NCBI RefSeq assembly: GCF_000308455.1
Contig: NZ_BAFP01000089.1
Coordinates: forward strand, 1-64,000
Reading direction: 5' to 3'
Source: Nocardia abscessus NBRC 100374
Lineage (GTDB): Bacteria > Actinomycetota > Actinomycetes > Mycobacteriales > Mycobacteriaceae
DNA: 64,000 nucleotides
Shown here: positions 25,398 through 33,797 of the stretch, in pieces
Numbering within the stretch: position 1 is the first letter of the stretch
Layout: each line of letters starts with the position of its first letter
Position numbers and translations under genes: made by a program
Notes under the pieces: generated by a model
Database searches by the model: none
Seen by the model: only the letters and a program-made list of their open reading frames with translations
What the model was told of the DNA's origin: nothing

Positions 25398-26336
25398 ATG
25401 AACCCCAGCGTGATGAGCCACACCAAGGTGGTGCACGCCGCGCCCCAGGTCGTCTACGACCTGGTCGCCGACGTGACCAGGTGGCCGGTGATCTTCGAGC
25501 CGAGCGTGCTGGTGCGCCACCTGCACCGCGGTCCGGACGAGGAGCGTTTCCGGCTGTGGGCGACCGTCGGTGGCGCGGTGAAGAACTGGACGTCGCGGCG
25601 GGTGCTGGACGCCGGGCAGCGCCGCATCGCCTTCGAGCAGGAACGCAGCCAGGCGCCGATCGCCTCGATGGGCGGCGGCTGGTCGTTCCGCGAGGTCGGT
25701 CCTGGCACGACGAAAGTCACGCTGGATCACCACTTCACGGTGGTGGACGGGGTGGAACCCGAGCAGGTCGCCGCATCGGTGGACCGCAACAGCGAGACCG
25801 AGCTCGCGGCGCTAGCCCGCATCGCCGAACTCGGCCACCCGGTGCAAGAGGTGATTCACACCTTCGAGGACACGGTGCCGCTGGAGTGCTCGGCCGCCGA
25901 GGCGTACGACTTCGTCTACCACAGCGAACGCTGGCCCGAGCAGGTGCCGCACGTCGGCCGTATCGAGCTCACCGAGGACGCCGAGGGCGTGCAGCTGATG
26001 GAGATGGATACGGTGACCGCGGGCGGGATTCCGCACACCACCAAGTCGATCCGAGTGTGCTTCCCCGGCGATCGGATCGATTACAAGCAGCTGGTTCCGC
26101 CCGCGATACTGTTCGGCCACAGCGGCGCTTGGGAATTCGCCGAAGGTCCGGACGGCGCCATGGTGACCGCACGGCACACGGTGGCGATCAATCCGGCGGC
26201 CGCGCGCGAGATACTCGGTGCGAACACCGATCTCGCCGACGGCCGCGCATATCTCACCGAGGCGCTATCGAGCAACAGCCGCAATACGCTGCGGTGCGCG
26301 GAGCGCTACGCCGCGACGACGAAGTCGCCGACATGA
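25398..26336 (+). CDS. Didomain aromatase/cyclase (SRPBCC x2)
   Basis: 312 residues with two START/polyketide-cyclase domains, about 1-145 and 155-305. The first opens HTKVVHAAPQVVYDLVADV and the second TFEDTVPLECSAAEAYDFVY. Didomain ARO/CYC enzymes act on C9-reduced octa- or decaketides, making the first aromatic ring by C7-C12 closure and dehydration. That agrees with the ActIII-like ketoreductase at 31285. It begins 67 bases after the ACP stop behind GAGGAGG and overlaps the next gene (ATGA). Confidence 0.93.
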   Translation: MNPSVMSHTKVVHAAPQVVYDLVADVTRWPVIFEPSVLVRHLHRGPDEERFRLWATVGGAVKNWTSRRVLDAGQRRIAFEQERSQAPIASMGGGWSFREVGPGTTKVTLDHHFTVVDGVEPEQVAASVDRNSETELAALARIAELGHPVQEVIHTFEDTVPLECSAAEAYDFVYHSERWPEQVPHVGRIELTEDAEGVQLMEMDTVTAGGIPHTTKSIRVCFPGDRIDYKQLVPPAILFGHSGAWEFAEGPDGAMVTARHTVAINPAAAREILGANTDLADGRAYLTEALSSNSRNTLRCAERYAATTKSPT

Positions 26337-27259
26337 CAGCCACCGAGACGGCGGCCACACCGCGCGTGCACGAAGTCGCCGACGGCGTCTACGCCTACAC
26401 ACACAGCCGTGGCGGCTGGTGTGTCAGCAACGCCGGGGTGCTGACCGGGCCGGACGGCGCGGTGGTGATCGACACGCTGGCGACGGAGGCACGCACCCGG
26501 GCCCTCGTCGAGTTCGTCGACGGGCTGGGTACCGGCCCGGCGCGCACCGTCGTGAACACCCACCATCACGGCGACCACAACTTCGGCAACCACCTGTTCG
26601 GGCCGACCGCCGTCGTCATCGGCCACGACCGGATCCGGCCCGAGATGATCGAGACGGGGCTGGCGCTGACGAAGCTGTGGCCGGACGTCGAATGGGGCGA
26701 TGTGCGGGTCACGTTGCCGAGCATCACGTTCAGCTATCACCTGACCTTGCACCAGGGCGAGCGCCGGGTGGAGCTCATCCACTTCGGGGCCGCCGCGCAC
26801 ACCACCAATGACGTGGTGGCGTGGCTGCCCGAGGAACGCGTGCTGTTCGCCGGGGACCTGGTGATGGCGGGCGCGGCGCCGTTCTGCCTGATGGGGTCGA
26901 TCAGCGGTTCGATCACGGCGGTCCGGCGGCTGGCCGCGCTGGGCGCGGAGACGGTCGTCGCCGGGCACGGCCCGGTCACCGGGCCGGAGATCTTCGACCA
27001 GACGCTGCGGTATCTGAGCTGGGTACAGAACTTGGCGGCGGAGGGACGCGCACTGGGTCTGACGCCGCTGGCGACCGCGCTGGAGGCCGACCACGGCGAG
27101 TTCGCCGAACTGGTCGATCAGGAGCGGTTGGTCGGCAACCTGTATCGCGCGGACGCGGAACTGACCGGCGGCCGGCTCGGCGAGCCGCTGGACGTGTTGG
27201 CGATCTTCGACGAAATGGTGCTCTACAACGGTGGGCAGGTGCCGGCATGCCTGGCCTGA
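26333..27259 (+). CDS. Metallo-beta-lactamase-fold hydrolase, candidate second-ring cyclase
   Basis: 308 residues. The metal-binding motif is NTHHHGDHNFGNH, with further ligands in LIHFGAAAHTTND, LFAGDLVMAG and VAGHGPVTG. In actinorhodin-type pathways a protein of this fold (ActIV) performs second-ring cyclisation and releases the chain from the ACP. The position right after the aromatase and its coupling (ATGA) suggest a similar step. Hydrolysis of a different thioester or lactone remains possible. Confidence 0.85.
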   Translation: MTATETAATPRVHEVADGVYAYTHSRGGWCVSNAGVLTGPDGAVVIDTLATEARTRALVEFVDGLGTGPARTVVNTHHHGDHNFGNHLFGPTAVVIGHDRIRPEMIETGLALTKLWPDVEWGDVRVTLPSITFSYHLTLHQGERRVELIHFGAAAHTTNDVVAWLPEERVLFAGDLVMAGAAPFCLMGSISGSITAVRRLAALGAETVVAGHGPVTGPEIFDQTLRYLSWVQNLAAEGRALGLTPLATALEADHGEFAELVDQERLVGNLYRADAELTGGRLGEPLDVLAIFDEMVLYNGGQVPACLA

Positions 27260-28509
27260 GCACCGAGTCGGTGCGGGTCTGCGTGATCGGCGGCGGCCCC
27301 GCGGGACTGATGACCGGACTGCTGCTGGCGCGCTCCGGCGTGGACGTGCTCGTGCTGGAGAAGCATCCGGATTTCCTGCGGGATTTCCGCGGCGACACGG
27401 TGCACACCTCGACGCTGCTGGCGATGAACGAACTCGGCTTGGCCGAGGAGTTCCTCGCGCTGCCGCACGTCGAGCTGCCCCAGTTGCCGATGGCGACCGC
27501 CACCGGTCCGGTGGTGTTCGCGGACTTCAGCGCTCTGCCCGGGCCTTTTCCGTTCGTGGCGTTCATGCCGCAGTGGGACGTGCTGAATTTCCTCGCCGAG
27601 GCCGCCCGCCGCTATCCCGGCTTCCGCCTCGTCCAGGAGGCGGAGGTCACCGAGCTGGTGCAGCGCGACGGCACGGTAGTCGGCGCACGCGCCGAGACGC
27701 CCGATGGACCCGTGGAGATCACCGCCGACCTGGTGATCGCCGCTGACGGACGGCACTCGATCGTGCGCAGGTCGGGCCTGCTCGAGGTCGCCGCCAGCGC
27801 GGCGCCGATGGACGTGCTGTGGTTCCGGGTGAGCAAACCCGAGGGCGAACGCCTGCCCACCGTGCGCAGCGGCAAAGGGTTCTTCATCGTCTGTATCGAC
27901 CGCGGAGATTATCTTCAGGTCGCGTACATGATCCCGAAGGGCGGCTTCGCGACGATCCGGACCGCGGGGTTGGCGCGGTTCCGCGCGGATCTGGCCGCCA
28001 TCTATCCTGCGCTCGCGCCACATCTGGACGCGGAGATCTCGGATTGGGGCGACGTGAAGCCGCTCGACGTCCGGGTGGACCGGCTGCGCCGCTGGTACCG
28101 GCCGGGGCTGGTGGCGATCGGGGACGCGGCGCACGCGATGTCCCCGGCCGGTGGAGTCGGGATCAATCTGGCCGTGCAGGACGCCATCGCGGCCGCCCGG
28201 CTGCTGGCGCCGATCCTCACTACGGGCGCGACCGCCACCACGGCACAGCTGCGCGCCATCCAGCGCCGCCGCGAATTCCCCATGCGCGTCGTGCAATTCG
28301 CGCAATTACACCTACTGGCCGACCTCTACCCCAGCGCGGGACGGGCGGCAACCGACAAACCGCTGCTGGTCCGGCTGCTCCGCCGTTTCCCGCGCCTGCC
28401 CCGGCTGGTGGCCCGGGTGATCGGCCTCGGTGTCCGCCCCGAGCCGGTGCCGCCCGCCATGACTTCGACCGGAACCACCTCGGCCCTCACGAAACTCAGG
28501 GAGAACTGA
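27247..28509 (+). CDS. FAD-dependent aromatic monooxygenase
   Basis: 420 residues, class A flavoprotein hydroxylase. Dinucleotide motif CVIGGGPAGLMTGLLLARSG sits at the N-terminus. The DG motif is VIAADGRHSIVRRSG and the GD motif GLVAIGDAAHAMSPAGGVG. It starts at ATG 27247, inside the end of the preceding gene (13-base overlap). It would use NAD(P)H and oxygen to hydroxylate or oxidise the aromatic polyketide to a quinone. Confidence 0.92.
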   Translation: MPGLSTESVRVCVIGGGPAGLMTGLLLARSGVDVLVLEKHPDFLRDFRGDTVHTSTLLAMNELGLAEEFLALPHVELPQLPMATATGPVVFADFSALPGPFPFVAFMPQWDVLNFLAEAARRYPGFRLVQEAEVTELVQRDGTVVGARAETPDGPVEITADLVIAADGRHSIVRRSGLLEVAASAAPMDVLWFRVSKPEGERLPTVRSGKGFFIVCIDRGDYLQVAYMIPKGGFATIRTAGLARFRADLAAIYPALAPHLDAEISDWGDVKPLDVRVDRLRRWYRPGLVAIGDAAHAMSPAGGVGINLAVQDAIAAARLLAPILTTGATATTAQLRAIQRRREFPMRVVQFAQLHLLADLYPSAGRAATDKPLLVRLLRRFPRLPRLVARVIGLGVRPEPVPPAMTSTGTTSALTKLREN

Positions 28510-28511
28510 TC

Positions 28512-29273
28512 GTGTCGACCTACTTGCTCATCCACGGCGCCTTCCATGGCGGATGGGTCTGGCAGCGGGTGACCCCCCTGCTCGAAGACGCGGGCCACCG
28601 CGTCGTGGCCCCTTCGCTGGTCGGTCTCGGCGACCGCGCGGACCTGCTCACCGCGGACGTCGGCCTCGACACCCACGTCCAGGACCTGATCGATCTGATC
28701 ACCTCCGAGGACCTGACCGGTGTCGTCCTCGTCGGGCACAGCTACGGCGGCATCGTGGTCACCGCCCTGGCCGACGCCGTGCCGGACCGCATCGCCGAAC
28801 TCGTCTACATCGATACCTTCGTGCCCCGCGACGGCGAAGCGGTGGCCGACATCATGCCCGGCATGGTCGAGGCCTTCGCCGCCGCGGCGGCCGCCACCGG
28901 CGACGGCTGGCGGGTGCCGCCGCAAACCGAACCGGCCGGCGACGGCGGGCTGTACGGGGTCACGGAGGAACCCGACCTCGGCTGGGTGGCGTCCATGCAG
29001 ACACCGCAATCGCTGAAGACCTTCCAGCAGCCGATGACCTTGACCGATCCCGAGGCGCTGGCCGCGATTCCGGTGACGCACGTCCACTGCAGCGAAGGCG
29101 GCGAGGACTTCAAAGCTATGCGCGCGGCCATGCCCCGCACCTTGCCGCCCGCCGACCTGCCCGCCGAACGGCTCCACGTGCTGCCCACCGGGCACGACTG
29201 CATGATCACGATGCCGCGCGAATTGGCCGGATACCTGCTCGAGCTCTCCCCTCGACCAGCACCGGCGCCGTGA
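28512..29273 (+). CDS. Alpha/beta hydrolase of the PKS operon
   Basis: 253 residues from GTG 28512 behind AGGGAGA. It opens TYLLIHGAFHGGWVW, with an oxyanion HG motif. The nucleophile elbow is VLVGHSYGGIVVT (intact serine) and the histidine is in PTGHDCMITMP. It resembles the methylesterase/hydroxynitrile lyase-like branch. In the cluster it may hydrolyse an ester or assist chain release. It is the last gene of the coupled operon, followed by a strong hairpin. Confidence 0.87.
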   Translation: MSTYLLIHGAFHGGWVWQRVTPLLEDAGHRVVAPSLVGLGDRADLLTADVGLDTHVQDLIDLITSEDLTGVVLVGHSYGGIVVTALADAVPDRIAELVYIDTFVPRDGEAVADIMPGMVEAFAAAAAATGDGWRVPPQTEPAGDGGLYGVTEEPDLGWVASMQTPQSLKTFQQPMTLTDPEALAAIPVTHVHCSEGGEDFKAMRAAMPRTLPPADLPAERLHVLPTGHDCMITMPRELAGYLLELSPRPAPAP

Positions 29274-29323
29274 ATGTCCGGCTGGTGAGCGGAACGGCGC
29301 GGTTTCGATCCCGATCGGACGGT

Positions 29324-29351
29324 GACGCCGAGCGCAGCTGTGCTCGGCGTC
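29324..29351 (+). terminator. Bidirectional terminator after the PKS core operon
   Basis: GACGCCGAGC and GCTCGGCGTC form a perfect 10-bp stem with an 8-base loop. It lies between the hydrolase stop at 29273 and the convergent HxlR gene ending at 29379, so it can serve both. Confidence 0.75.
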
Positions 29352-29378
29352 CCTCCGTGACGGCCGGAAGCTGAGGGA

Positions 29379-29753
29379 TCAGCCCGGCGTCCCGGCGGCG
29401 TCATAGGCGGCGCGCGCCGCGAGGACCTCGCCGAGGTGTTCGCCGGACCACGCCACGATGCTGCTGAACACCGGAGTCAGCGTCGCGGCAAGCGGGGTCG
29501 CCTCGTACTCGACGCGCGGCGGGACCTCCGGGTGATAGGTGCGCGCGACCAGGCCGTCGCGTTCGAGCTGACGGAGGCGCTGGGTGAGGACTTTGGGGGT
29601 CAGGCCCGGAATTCGCTGTTGCAGTTCGGTGAAGCGCAGCCTGCCGTCGTGGATGAGGACCCAGAGGACCTGGGTGGACCAGCGGCCGAACACCAGGTCG
29701 ATGACCGGCGTGATCGGACAGGGGTCGATGGGCGTTTCAGGCGCGGCGGTCAT
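29379..29753 (-). CDS. HxlR-family regulator within the PKS cluster
   Basis: 124 residues. The winged helix contains VLWVLIHDGRLRFTELQQRI, then LTPKVLTQRLRQLERDGLV and YEATPLAATL. A cysteine at residue 13 (DPCPITPVID) sits where HxlR/YodB-type proteins sense electrophiles or quinones. It is divergent from the luciferase-domain gene across an operator-like palindrome. It may report the presence of the quinone product and switch on the adjacent genes. Confidence 0.88.
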   Translation of the reverse strand: MTAAPETPIDPCPITPVIDLVFGRWSTQVLWVLIHDGRLRFTELQQRIPGLTPKVLTQRLRQLERDGLVARTYHPEVPPRVEYEATPLAATLTPVFSSIVAWSGEHLGEVLAARAAYDAAGTPG

Positions 29754-29791
29754 ACGTCCTCCCGGTAAGTCACTTTCCCCTTGGTTACTAC

Positions 29792-29809
29792 TATACTTCG
29801 GAAAGTAAC
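29792..29809 (+). promoter_or_regulatory. HxlR operator overlapping divergent -10 elements
   Basis: TACTT-CGGA-AAGTA (29794-29807) is a perfect inverted repeat resembling known HxlR/YodB boxes. It overlaps TATACT (29792-29797, -10 for the rightward gene) and lies next to TATAGT on the other strand (29790-29795). A further half-site pair, GTCACTTTCC at 29769 and GGAAAGTAAC at 29800, is 31 bp apart. Confidence 0.6.
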
Positions 29810-29854
29810 CTGTTCCCAGGTTCGCGCATACGCGAAATCCGAAGGAGCACAGTC

Positions 29855-30349
29855 ATGACGACGACAACGGTGGCCGGACGCCTGGACCTGCCGCGCCGCC
29901 CCGGCGATCGGCCCAGCACCCGCGAGCACAATCCGCACCAGCAGCTCAGCCAGATCGCGCCTGCCGTGCTGCAAGAGGAACTGTGGTCACGGATGAGCAC
30001 GCTCGACGGCGTTCTGCTCGGCCACAGCGGAGTATCCCTGCCCGACACCCGCGCGCTGCACCTGCGGCCCACCATGGCCCAGGGGCCCGCCGAGGCATAC
30101 CTCGCGGGCACCGAATTCGCCCACCTGCACGGGCACGGCGACGGCAGTCTGCACATGTGCCTGCCGGAGGACGTCGTGGCACAGGCGATCCGGCTTTGCT
30201 GGGCCGAACCCCATCCGATGGCCCGCCAGGGCTACCTGCCCGGGACGGTAGTGATGGTCTACGGGCCGCGCGACCGTACGGAGCTGGACGTCGCCTGGCA
30301 GCTGGTGCGGATCAGTCACGGCTTCGCCCGCCACGCGGCTACAGCGTGA
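29855..30349 (+). CDS. Luciferase-domain (DUF5519-like) protein
   Basis: 164 residues. The C-terminal half has HLHGHGDGSLHMCLPEDVV, then AEPHPMARQGYLP and TVVMVYGPRDRTELDVAW, the signature of the small luciferase-domain family. The biochemical role of the family is not established. ATG 29855 follows GAAGGAG. It is controlled from the HxlR operator region and couples to the next gene through a GTGA overlap at 30346-30349. Confidence 0.75.
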   Translation: MTTTTVAGRLDLPRRPGDRPSTREHNPHQQLSQIAPAVLQEELWSRMSTLDGVLLGHSGVSLPDTRALHLRPTMAQGPAEAYLAGTEFAHLHGHGDGSLHMCLPEDVVAQAIRLCWAEPHPMARQGYLPGTVVMVYGPRDRTELDVAWQLVRISHGFARHAATA

Positions 30350-30378
30350 TTAGAGCGGCTGCCGCCATCGTCGGTGCC

Positions 30379-30768
30379 ATGAACGCAACCGATCTTGTGG
30401 GTACCTGGGAACTGTTGTCCTACTACGACATCGACGAGCAGGACACGACCAGCCGAGGGCCACTCGGCGACTCGCCGCGCGGACTGTTGATCTACAGCGC
30501 GCACGGCTACATGTCGGTGAGCATGATGCGCACGGACGGAGCCCCGGGCGCGAACCCGTTCATGGGCTACGCCGGCACGTGGCGGCGGTCCGGCACCGAG
30601 ATGGTGCACGCGATCAGCGTCTGCTCCAACCCCGCGTGGGCGCAGACCGAGCAGGTGCGGCAGATGTCACTGAACGGCGACGTGCTCACGCTGATCGGCT
30701 CCGCCCAGGTCGGCGGGCGGACACAGCGGCGGGTACTCACCTGGCGCCGCAGCGGACCGCCCGCCTGA
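30379..30768 (+). CDS. Lipocalin-like domain protein
   Basis: 129 residues from ATG 30379, giving the family-typical start NATDLVGTWELLSYY. GTG 30346, which overlaps the preceding stop as GTGA, would add eleven residues and is a real alternative. The beta-rich pattern (GLLIYSAHGYMSVSMMR) matches the lipocalin-like family found in polyketide and catabolic clusters. It probably binds a small hydrophobic ligand. No catalytic residues can be assigned. Confidence 0.78.
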   Translation: MNATDLVGTWELLSYYDIDEQDTTSRGPLGDSPRGLLIYSAHGYMSVSMMRTDGAPGANPFMGYAGTWRRSGTEMVHAISVCSNPAWAQTEQVRQMSLNGDVLTLIGSAQVGGRTQRRVLTWRRSGPPA

Positions 30769-30777
30769 ACCACGTTG

Positions 30778-31269
30778 TCATTCCGGAGAAAACGAGAACA
30801 AAGGCTCGTCGAATTGAACCGGTTCGTTGTCTTGCTTGAGTATCCCGCTGATCACCCCGCCCGCTTGGGCGGTCACCGGGATCATCAACTTCATCGCCTC
30901 GACGATGGCGATCTGCTGCCCGGCGCTCACCCGCTCGCCGACCTCGACGAACGGATCCGCCCCCGGCTCGGGGCACCGATAGAACACACCGACACTGGGT
31001 GCGCGCACTACCGCACCCAGTGCTGGAACATCCTGGGCGGCAACAGTTTCCACCGTAGTCGCCGCGATCGCGGCGGGCGCAGCCTGCACCGCGGCCTGCC
31101 ATTCGGCCTCGACGGTCACCTCCCCCACCTGGAATCGCAGCGCGCTCGGCTGCTGCGGGAAACCCGCGAGCAATTGCAACGCGCCGGTCTGGATCGCCTC
31201 CAGCACCCGGAGGTAGTCCTCGTGCCCCGTGGCCGGGGCGTCGGCGGTGTTTTCGTCCACTGCGGTCAT
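30778..31269 (-). CDS. accB: Biotin carboxyl carrier protein of the PKS-linked carboxylase
   Basis: 163 residues. The biotinyl domain is C-terminal, with the modified lysine in IVEAMKLMIPV. A PxxGxFY-like element (APSVGVFYRCPEPGADPFVE) precedes it, and a flexible alanine-rich linker joins it to an N-terminal region. It carries CO2 between AccC and AccDA, encoded about 8-10 kb away. It is 15 bases downstream of the ketoreductase gene in the same operon. Confidence 0.94.
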   Translation of the reverse strand: MTAVDENTADAPATGHEDYLRVLEAIQTGALQLLAGFPQQPSALRFQVGEVTVEAEWQAAVQAAPAAIAATTVETVAAQDVPALGAVVRAPSVGVFYRCPEPGADPFVEVGERVSAGQQIAIVEAMKLMIPVTAQAGGVISGILKQDNEPVQFDEPLFSFSPE

Positions 31270-31284
31270 TGCCGTCGCTCCTTG

Positions 31285-32067
31285 TCAGTAATTACCGAGA
31301 CCGCCACAGACGTTCAGCGCCTGTGCGGTGACCGCGCCCGCGCCCGGACCGATCAGGTAGTCGACCATCGCCGCCACCTCGAACGGTTGCACGTATCGAC
31401 CGATCGGTACCCGCGCGCTGACCCGGGCGTGCACCTCGTCGGTGTCGACACCCCACAGCCCGGAGTAGACCTCGCGCACTCGCTCGGCCATCGGCGTCTC
31501 CACGAAACCGGGGCAGACGGCGTTGACCGTGATGCCGGTCTTGGCCAGTTCGAGCCCGAGCGCCTTGGTGAAACCGACCACCCCATGCTTGGACGCGGAG
31601 TACGGGGCGCCGTGCACGACGCCCTGTTTGCCGCCCGTGGAAGCGATGTTGACGATCCGTCCGCTGCCGCGTTCGAGCATGCCGCCCGCGTTCAGCACCG
31701 CCTTGGTCATCAGGAACACGCTGTTGAGATTGGTGTTGATCACGTCGAACCACAGTTCGTCGCTCACTCGAGCGGTGACGCCGCCGCCGCTGCGGCCCGC
31801 GTTGTTGATCAGGATGTCGATCGGGCCGTAGCGCCGCACACCCGCGTCGACGTACTCGCGAACCTGCGCGGCGTCGGCGACATCGCAGATGGTGCCGTCC
31901 ACCTCGTGCCCCTCGTCCTGCAGGCTTTTCACCGTGTCGGTCACCCGCTGCTGATCGCGGGCGCAGAGGAACACCGCGATGCCCTGGGCCGCCAGGCTTT
32001 TGGTGATCTCCAGGCCCATTCCGCTGGTCGCTCCGGTGACCAGCGCGACGCGCCGATTTTCCGCCAT
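31285..32067 (-). CDS. ActIII-like polyketide C9 ketoreductase
   Basis: 260 residues, SDR family, almost the same length as ActIII. NADPH motif TGATSGMGLEI, active-site serine in NIASTGGKQGVV, YSASKHG for the Tyr-Lys pair, and the characteristic ending ALNVCGGLGNY. The KQGVVHGAPYSASKHGVVGF block is close to ActIII. It reduces the C9 keto group of the nascent chain. ATG 32067 follows GGAGGAG. It is divergent from the NTF2-like gene. Confidence 0.96.
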   Translation of the reverse strand: MAENRRVALVTGATSGMGLEITKSLAAQGIAVFLCARDQQRVTDTVKSLQDEGHEVDGTICDVADAAQVREYVDAGVRRYGPIDILINNAGRSGGGVTARVSDELWFDVINTNLNSVFLMTKAVLNAGGMLERGSGRIVNIASTGGKQGVVHGAPYSASKHGVVGFTKALGLELAKTGITVNAVCPGFVETPMAERVREVYSGLWGVDTDEVHARVSARVPIGRYVQPFEVAAMVDYLIGPGAGAVTAQALNVCGGLGNY

Positions 32068-32107
32068 GACTCCTCCATCGGTAGATCTTCCGAACTCGCC
32101 GGGCTTT

Positions 32108-32139
32108 TCGATCACCAGGGTCGACCGGCGTCCTATAGA
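32108..32139 (+). promoter_or_regulatory. Possible SARP-controlled divergent promoter
   Basis: TCGATCA (32108) and TCGACCG (32121) precede a good -10, TATAGA (32134-32139), between the ketoreductase and NTF2-like genes. The heptads are 13 rather than 11 bp apart, so SARP binding is only suggested. Confidence 0.35.
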
Positions 32140-32240
32140 TCCGGTCAACCACCGGTGGCGAGTCGCGGCTCAACCGAGGCTCTAGCGGCGTCGGCCACTG
32201 TGGCGTGCAGCCGAGCGCCGCCGCACCCACAGGAGCAACC

Positions 32241-32660
32241 ATGGCCACCGTCGCAAGCCGCACCGAGTTGTACGCCGAGGTCCAGCAGTTCTACGCCGAG
32301 CAGATGCAGCGGCTGGACAGCCGCGATATCCCCGGCTACGCCGCGACCTTCACCGAGGACGCGGAGTTCGAGCACACGCCGGGCATCCCGCCCGCCCGCA
32401 CCAGAGCGGGCATCATCGCGGACCTGGTCGAGTTCCACAAGCGCTTCGAGACCGACCCGATGCAGCGCAGGCATTGGTTCAACATGATCAACCTACAGCC
32501 GCAGGACGACGGCACCATCGTGTCCACCGCCTACTGCCTGGTGGTCAAGATCCGCCCGAGCAGCAAGCCGGAGATCGCGCCGAGCTGCGTCGTGCACGAC
32601 GTGCTGGTCTACGTCGACGGAGCGTTGCTGACCCGGTCGCGGCGCGTCGCCCACGACTGA
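32241..32660 (+). CDS. NTF2-like / ActVI-A-like protein
   Basis: 139 residues from ATG 32241 behind AGGAG. The cone-shaped NTF2/SnoaL-like fold is suggested by YAEVQQFYAEQMQRLDSRDI, AATFTEDAEFEHTPG, RRHWFNMINLQPQDDGTIV and YCLVVKIR. Such proteins in aromatic polyketide clusters act as cyclases, ring-hydroxylation partners or dehydratases (for example ActVI-ORFA). The specific reaction here is not known. It forms a pair with the nitroreductase gene 39 bases downstream. Confidence 0.82.
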   Translation: MATVASRTELYAEVQQFYAEQMQRLDSRDIPGYAATFTEDAEFEHTPGIPPARTRAGIIADLVEFHKRFETDPMQRRHWFNMINLQPQDDGTIVSTAYCLVVKIRPSSKPEIAPSCVVHDVLVYVDGALLTRSRRVAHD

Positions 32661-32699
32661 TTTCGACTGTTTCCCGACCACTATTCGAGGAGAACCCAC

Positions 32700-33308
32700 G
32701 TGAACTCCGTTCAGCCAGCCCTGCTCACGCTCGCCACCGACGCCCAGGACCTGCTGTTCCGGGATGCTCGCACGGCGAACACCTTCACCGATGAGCCGGT
32801 CACCGACGAACAGATCCGCGCGATCTACGAACTGGTCAAATACGGCCCCACATCGATGAATCAGCAACCACTGCGGATCGTTCTGGTGCGCAGCGCCGAA
32901 GCTCGCGCCAGGCTGGTCACCCACATGATCGACAACAACAAGACGAAGACCGCTGCCGCGCCGCTGTCGGCGATCCTGGCGGCCGACCTGAACTTCCACG
33001 AGAACCTGCCCAAGGTGTTCCCGCACGCCCCCGAGGCCAAGGACTACTTCGCCGATCCGGATCAACGCGCCGAGTCCGCGCGCGCCAACACCTTGATCCA
33101 GGTCGGCTACTTCATCCTCGGCGTCCGAGCAGCCGGCTTGGCGGCGGGTCCGATGAACGGTTTCGACGGACCCGGCCTGGACAAGGACTTCTTCCCGGAC
33201 GGAAACCACACCGGCCTCGTCGTGGTCAATATCGGCAAGCCGGGACGGAGCGCGTGGTTCCCGCGTTCACCGCGACTGGACTACGACGAGGTGGTCAGTA
33301 CGGTCTAG
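32700..33308 (+). CDS. Nitroreductase-family (RutE/HadB-like) flavoprotein
   Basis: 202 residues from GTG 32700 behind GGAGAA. The FMN-binding opening is RDARTANTFTDEPVTDEQIR, then KYGPTSMNQQPLRIVLV, with the C-terminal VVVNIGKPGRSAWFPRSPRL. This is the subfamily of malonic semialdehyde reductase RutE. In this context it might reduce a quinone, enone or aldehyde intermediate. It is the last gene of the cluster, followed by a hairpin. Confidence 0.88.
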   Translation: MNSVQPALLTLATDAQDLLFRDARTANTFTDEPVTDEQIRAIYELVKYGPTSMNQQPLRIVLVRSAEARARLVTHMIDNNKTKTAAAPLSAILAADLNFHENLPKVFPHAPEAKDYFADPDQRAESARANTLIQVGYFILGVRAAGLAAGPMNGFDGPGLDKDFFPDGNHTGLVVVNIGKPGRSAWFPRSPRLDYDEVVSTV

Positions 33309-33363
33309 GGCATCGGTGCGGGTGACCGGAGCTGGGCACTTCGAGCCGAAGACGGTGCACGGG

Positions 33364-33387
33364 GCCCGCGAGGAGCGTCTCGCGGGC
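33364..33387 (+). terminator. Terminator at the right end of the PKS cluster
   Basis: GCCCGCGAG and CTCGCGGGC form a perfect 9-bp stem with a 6-base loop, 56 bases after the nitroreductase stop. Confidence 0.65.
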
Positions 33388-33473
33388 GTCTGTCGCGGCG
33401 GTCGGCCCCGCCTCGGTGACGGGGCCTTGCGCCAGCCGCGACCAGGAACTTCGATCTGTGTCGAACACGTGGG

Positions 33474-33797
33474 TCACTCGCGGCTGTGCACGCCGGTGCG
33501 CCGTTTGTAGATCATGTGCGTGCCCCAGCCGGTCAGTGCGGCGGCGAGCACCATGTACCCCGTGTAGACGGCGATCAGGAGCAGGCCGTACTCGTGAACC
33601 CAGCCGCTCAACAACCCCGCTGCGGTAAGCCCCACGAGGAGCAGCACGGCGCCCACCACGACAGCGGGCACACCCAGTGGCGCCAGGTCGTCATCGACAC
33701 CGGCCTGCTGCAGCGTCGAGGGGCGGTGCGCGGGGCTCCAGCCGCCGCGCCCTGACCTGTCGTTATTCGATACATCGGCGGAAACTCTGGTGACCAT
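33474..33797 (-). CDS. Two-helix membrane protein, unknown function
   Basis: 107 residues. A hydrophilic N-terminal 40 residues is followed by two membrane helices (VPAVVVGAVLLLVGLTAAGL and GLLLIAVYTGYMVLAAALTG) and a basic C-terminus. I do not recognise a family. It is a lone gene converging on the PKS cluster end. Confidence 0.6.
   Translation of the reverse strand: MVTRVSADVSNNDRSGRGGWSPAHRPSTLQQAGVDDDLAPLGVPAVVVGAVLLLVGLTAAGLLSGWVHEYGLLLIAVYTGYMVLAAALTGWGTHMIYKRRTGVHSRE

Noticed and set aside
32108..32127. TCGA heptads at the ketoreductase promoter as a certain SARP site
   Set aside because: The two copies are 13 bp apart, not 11, and only two exist; retained only as a low-confidence regulatory feature.
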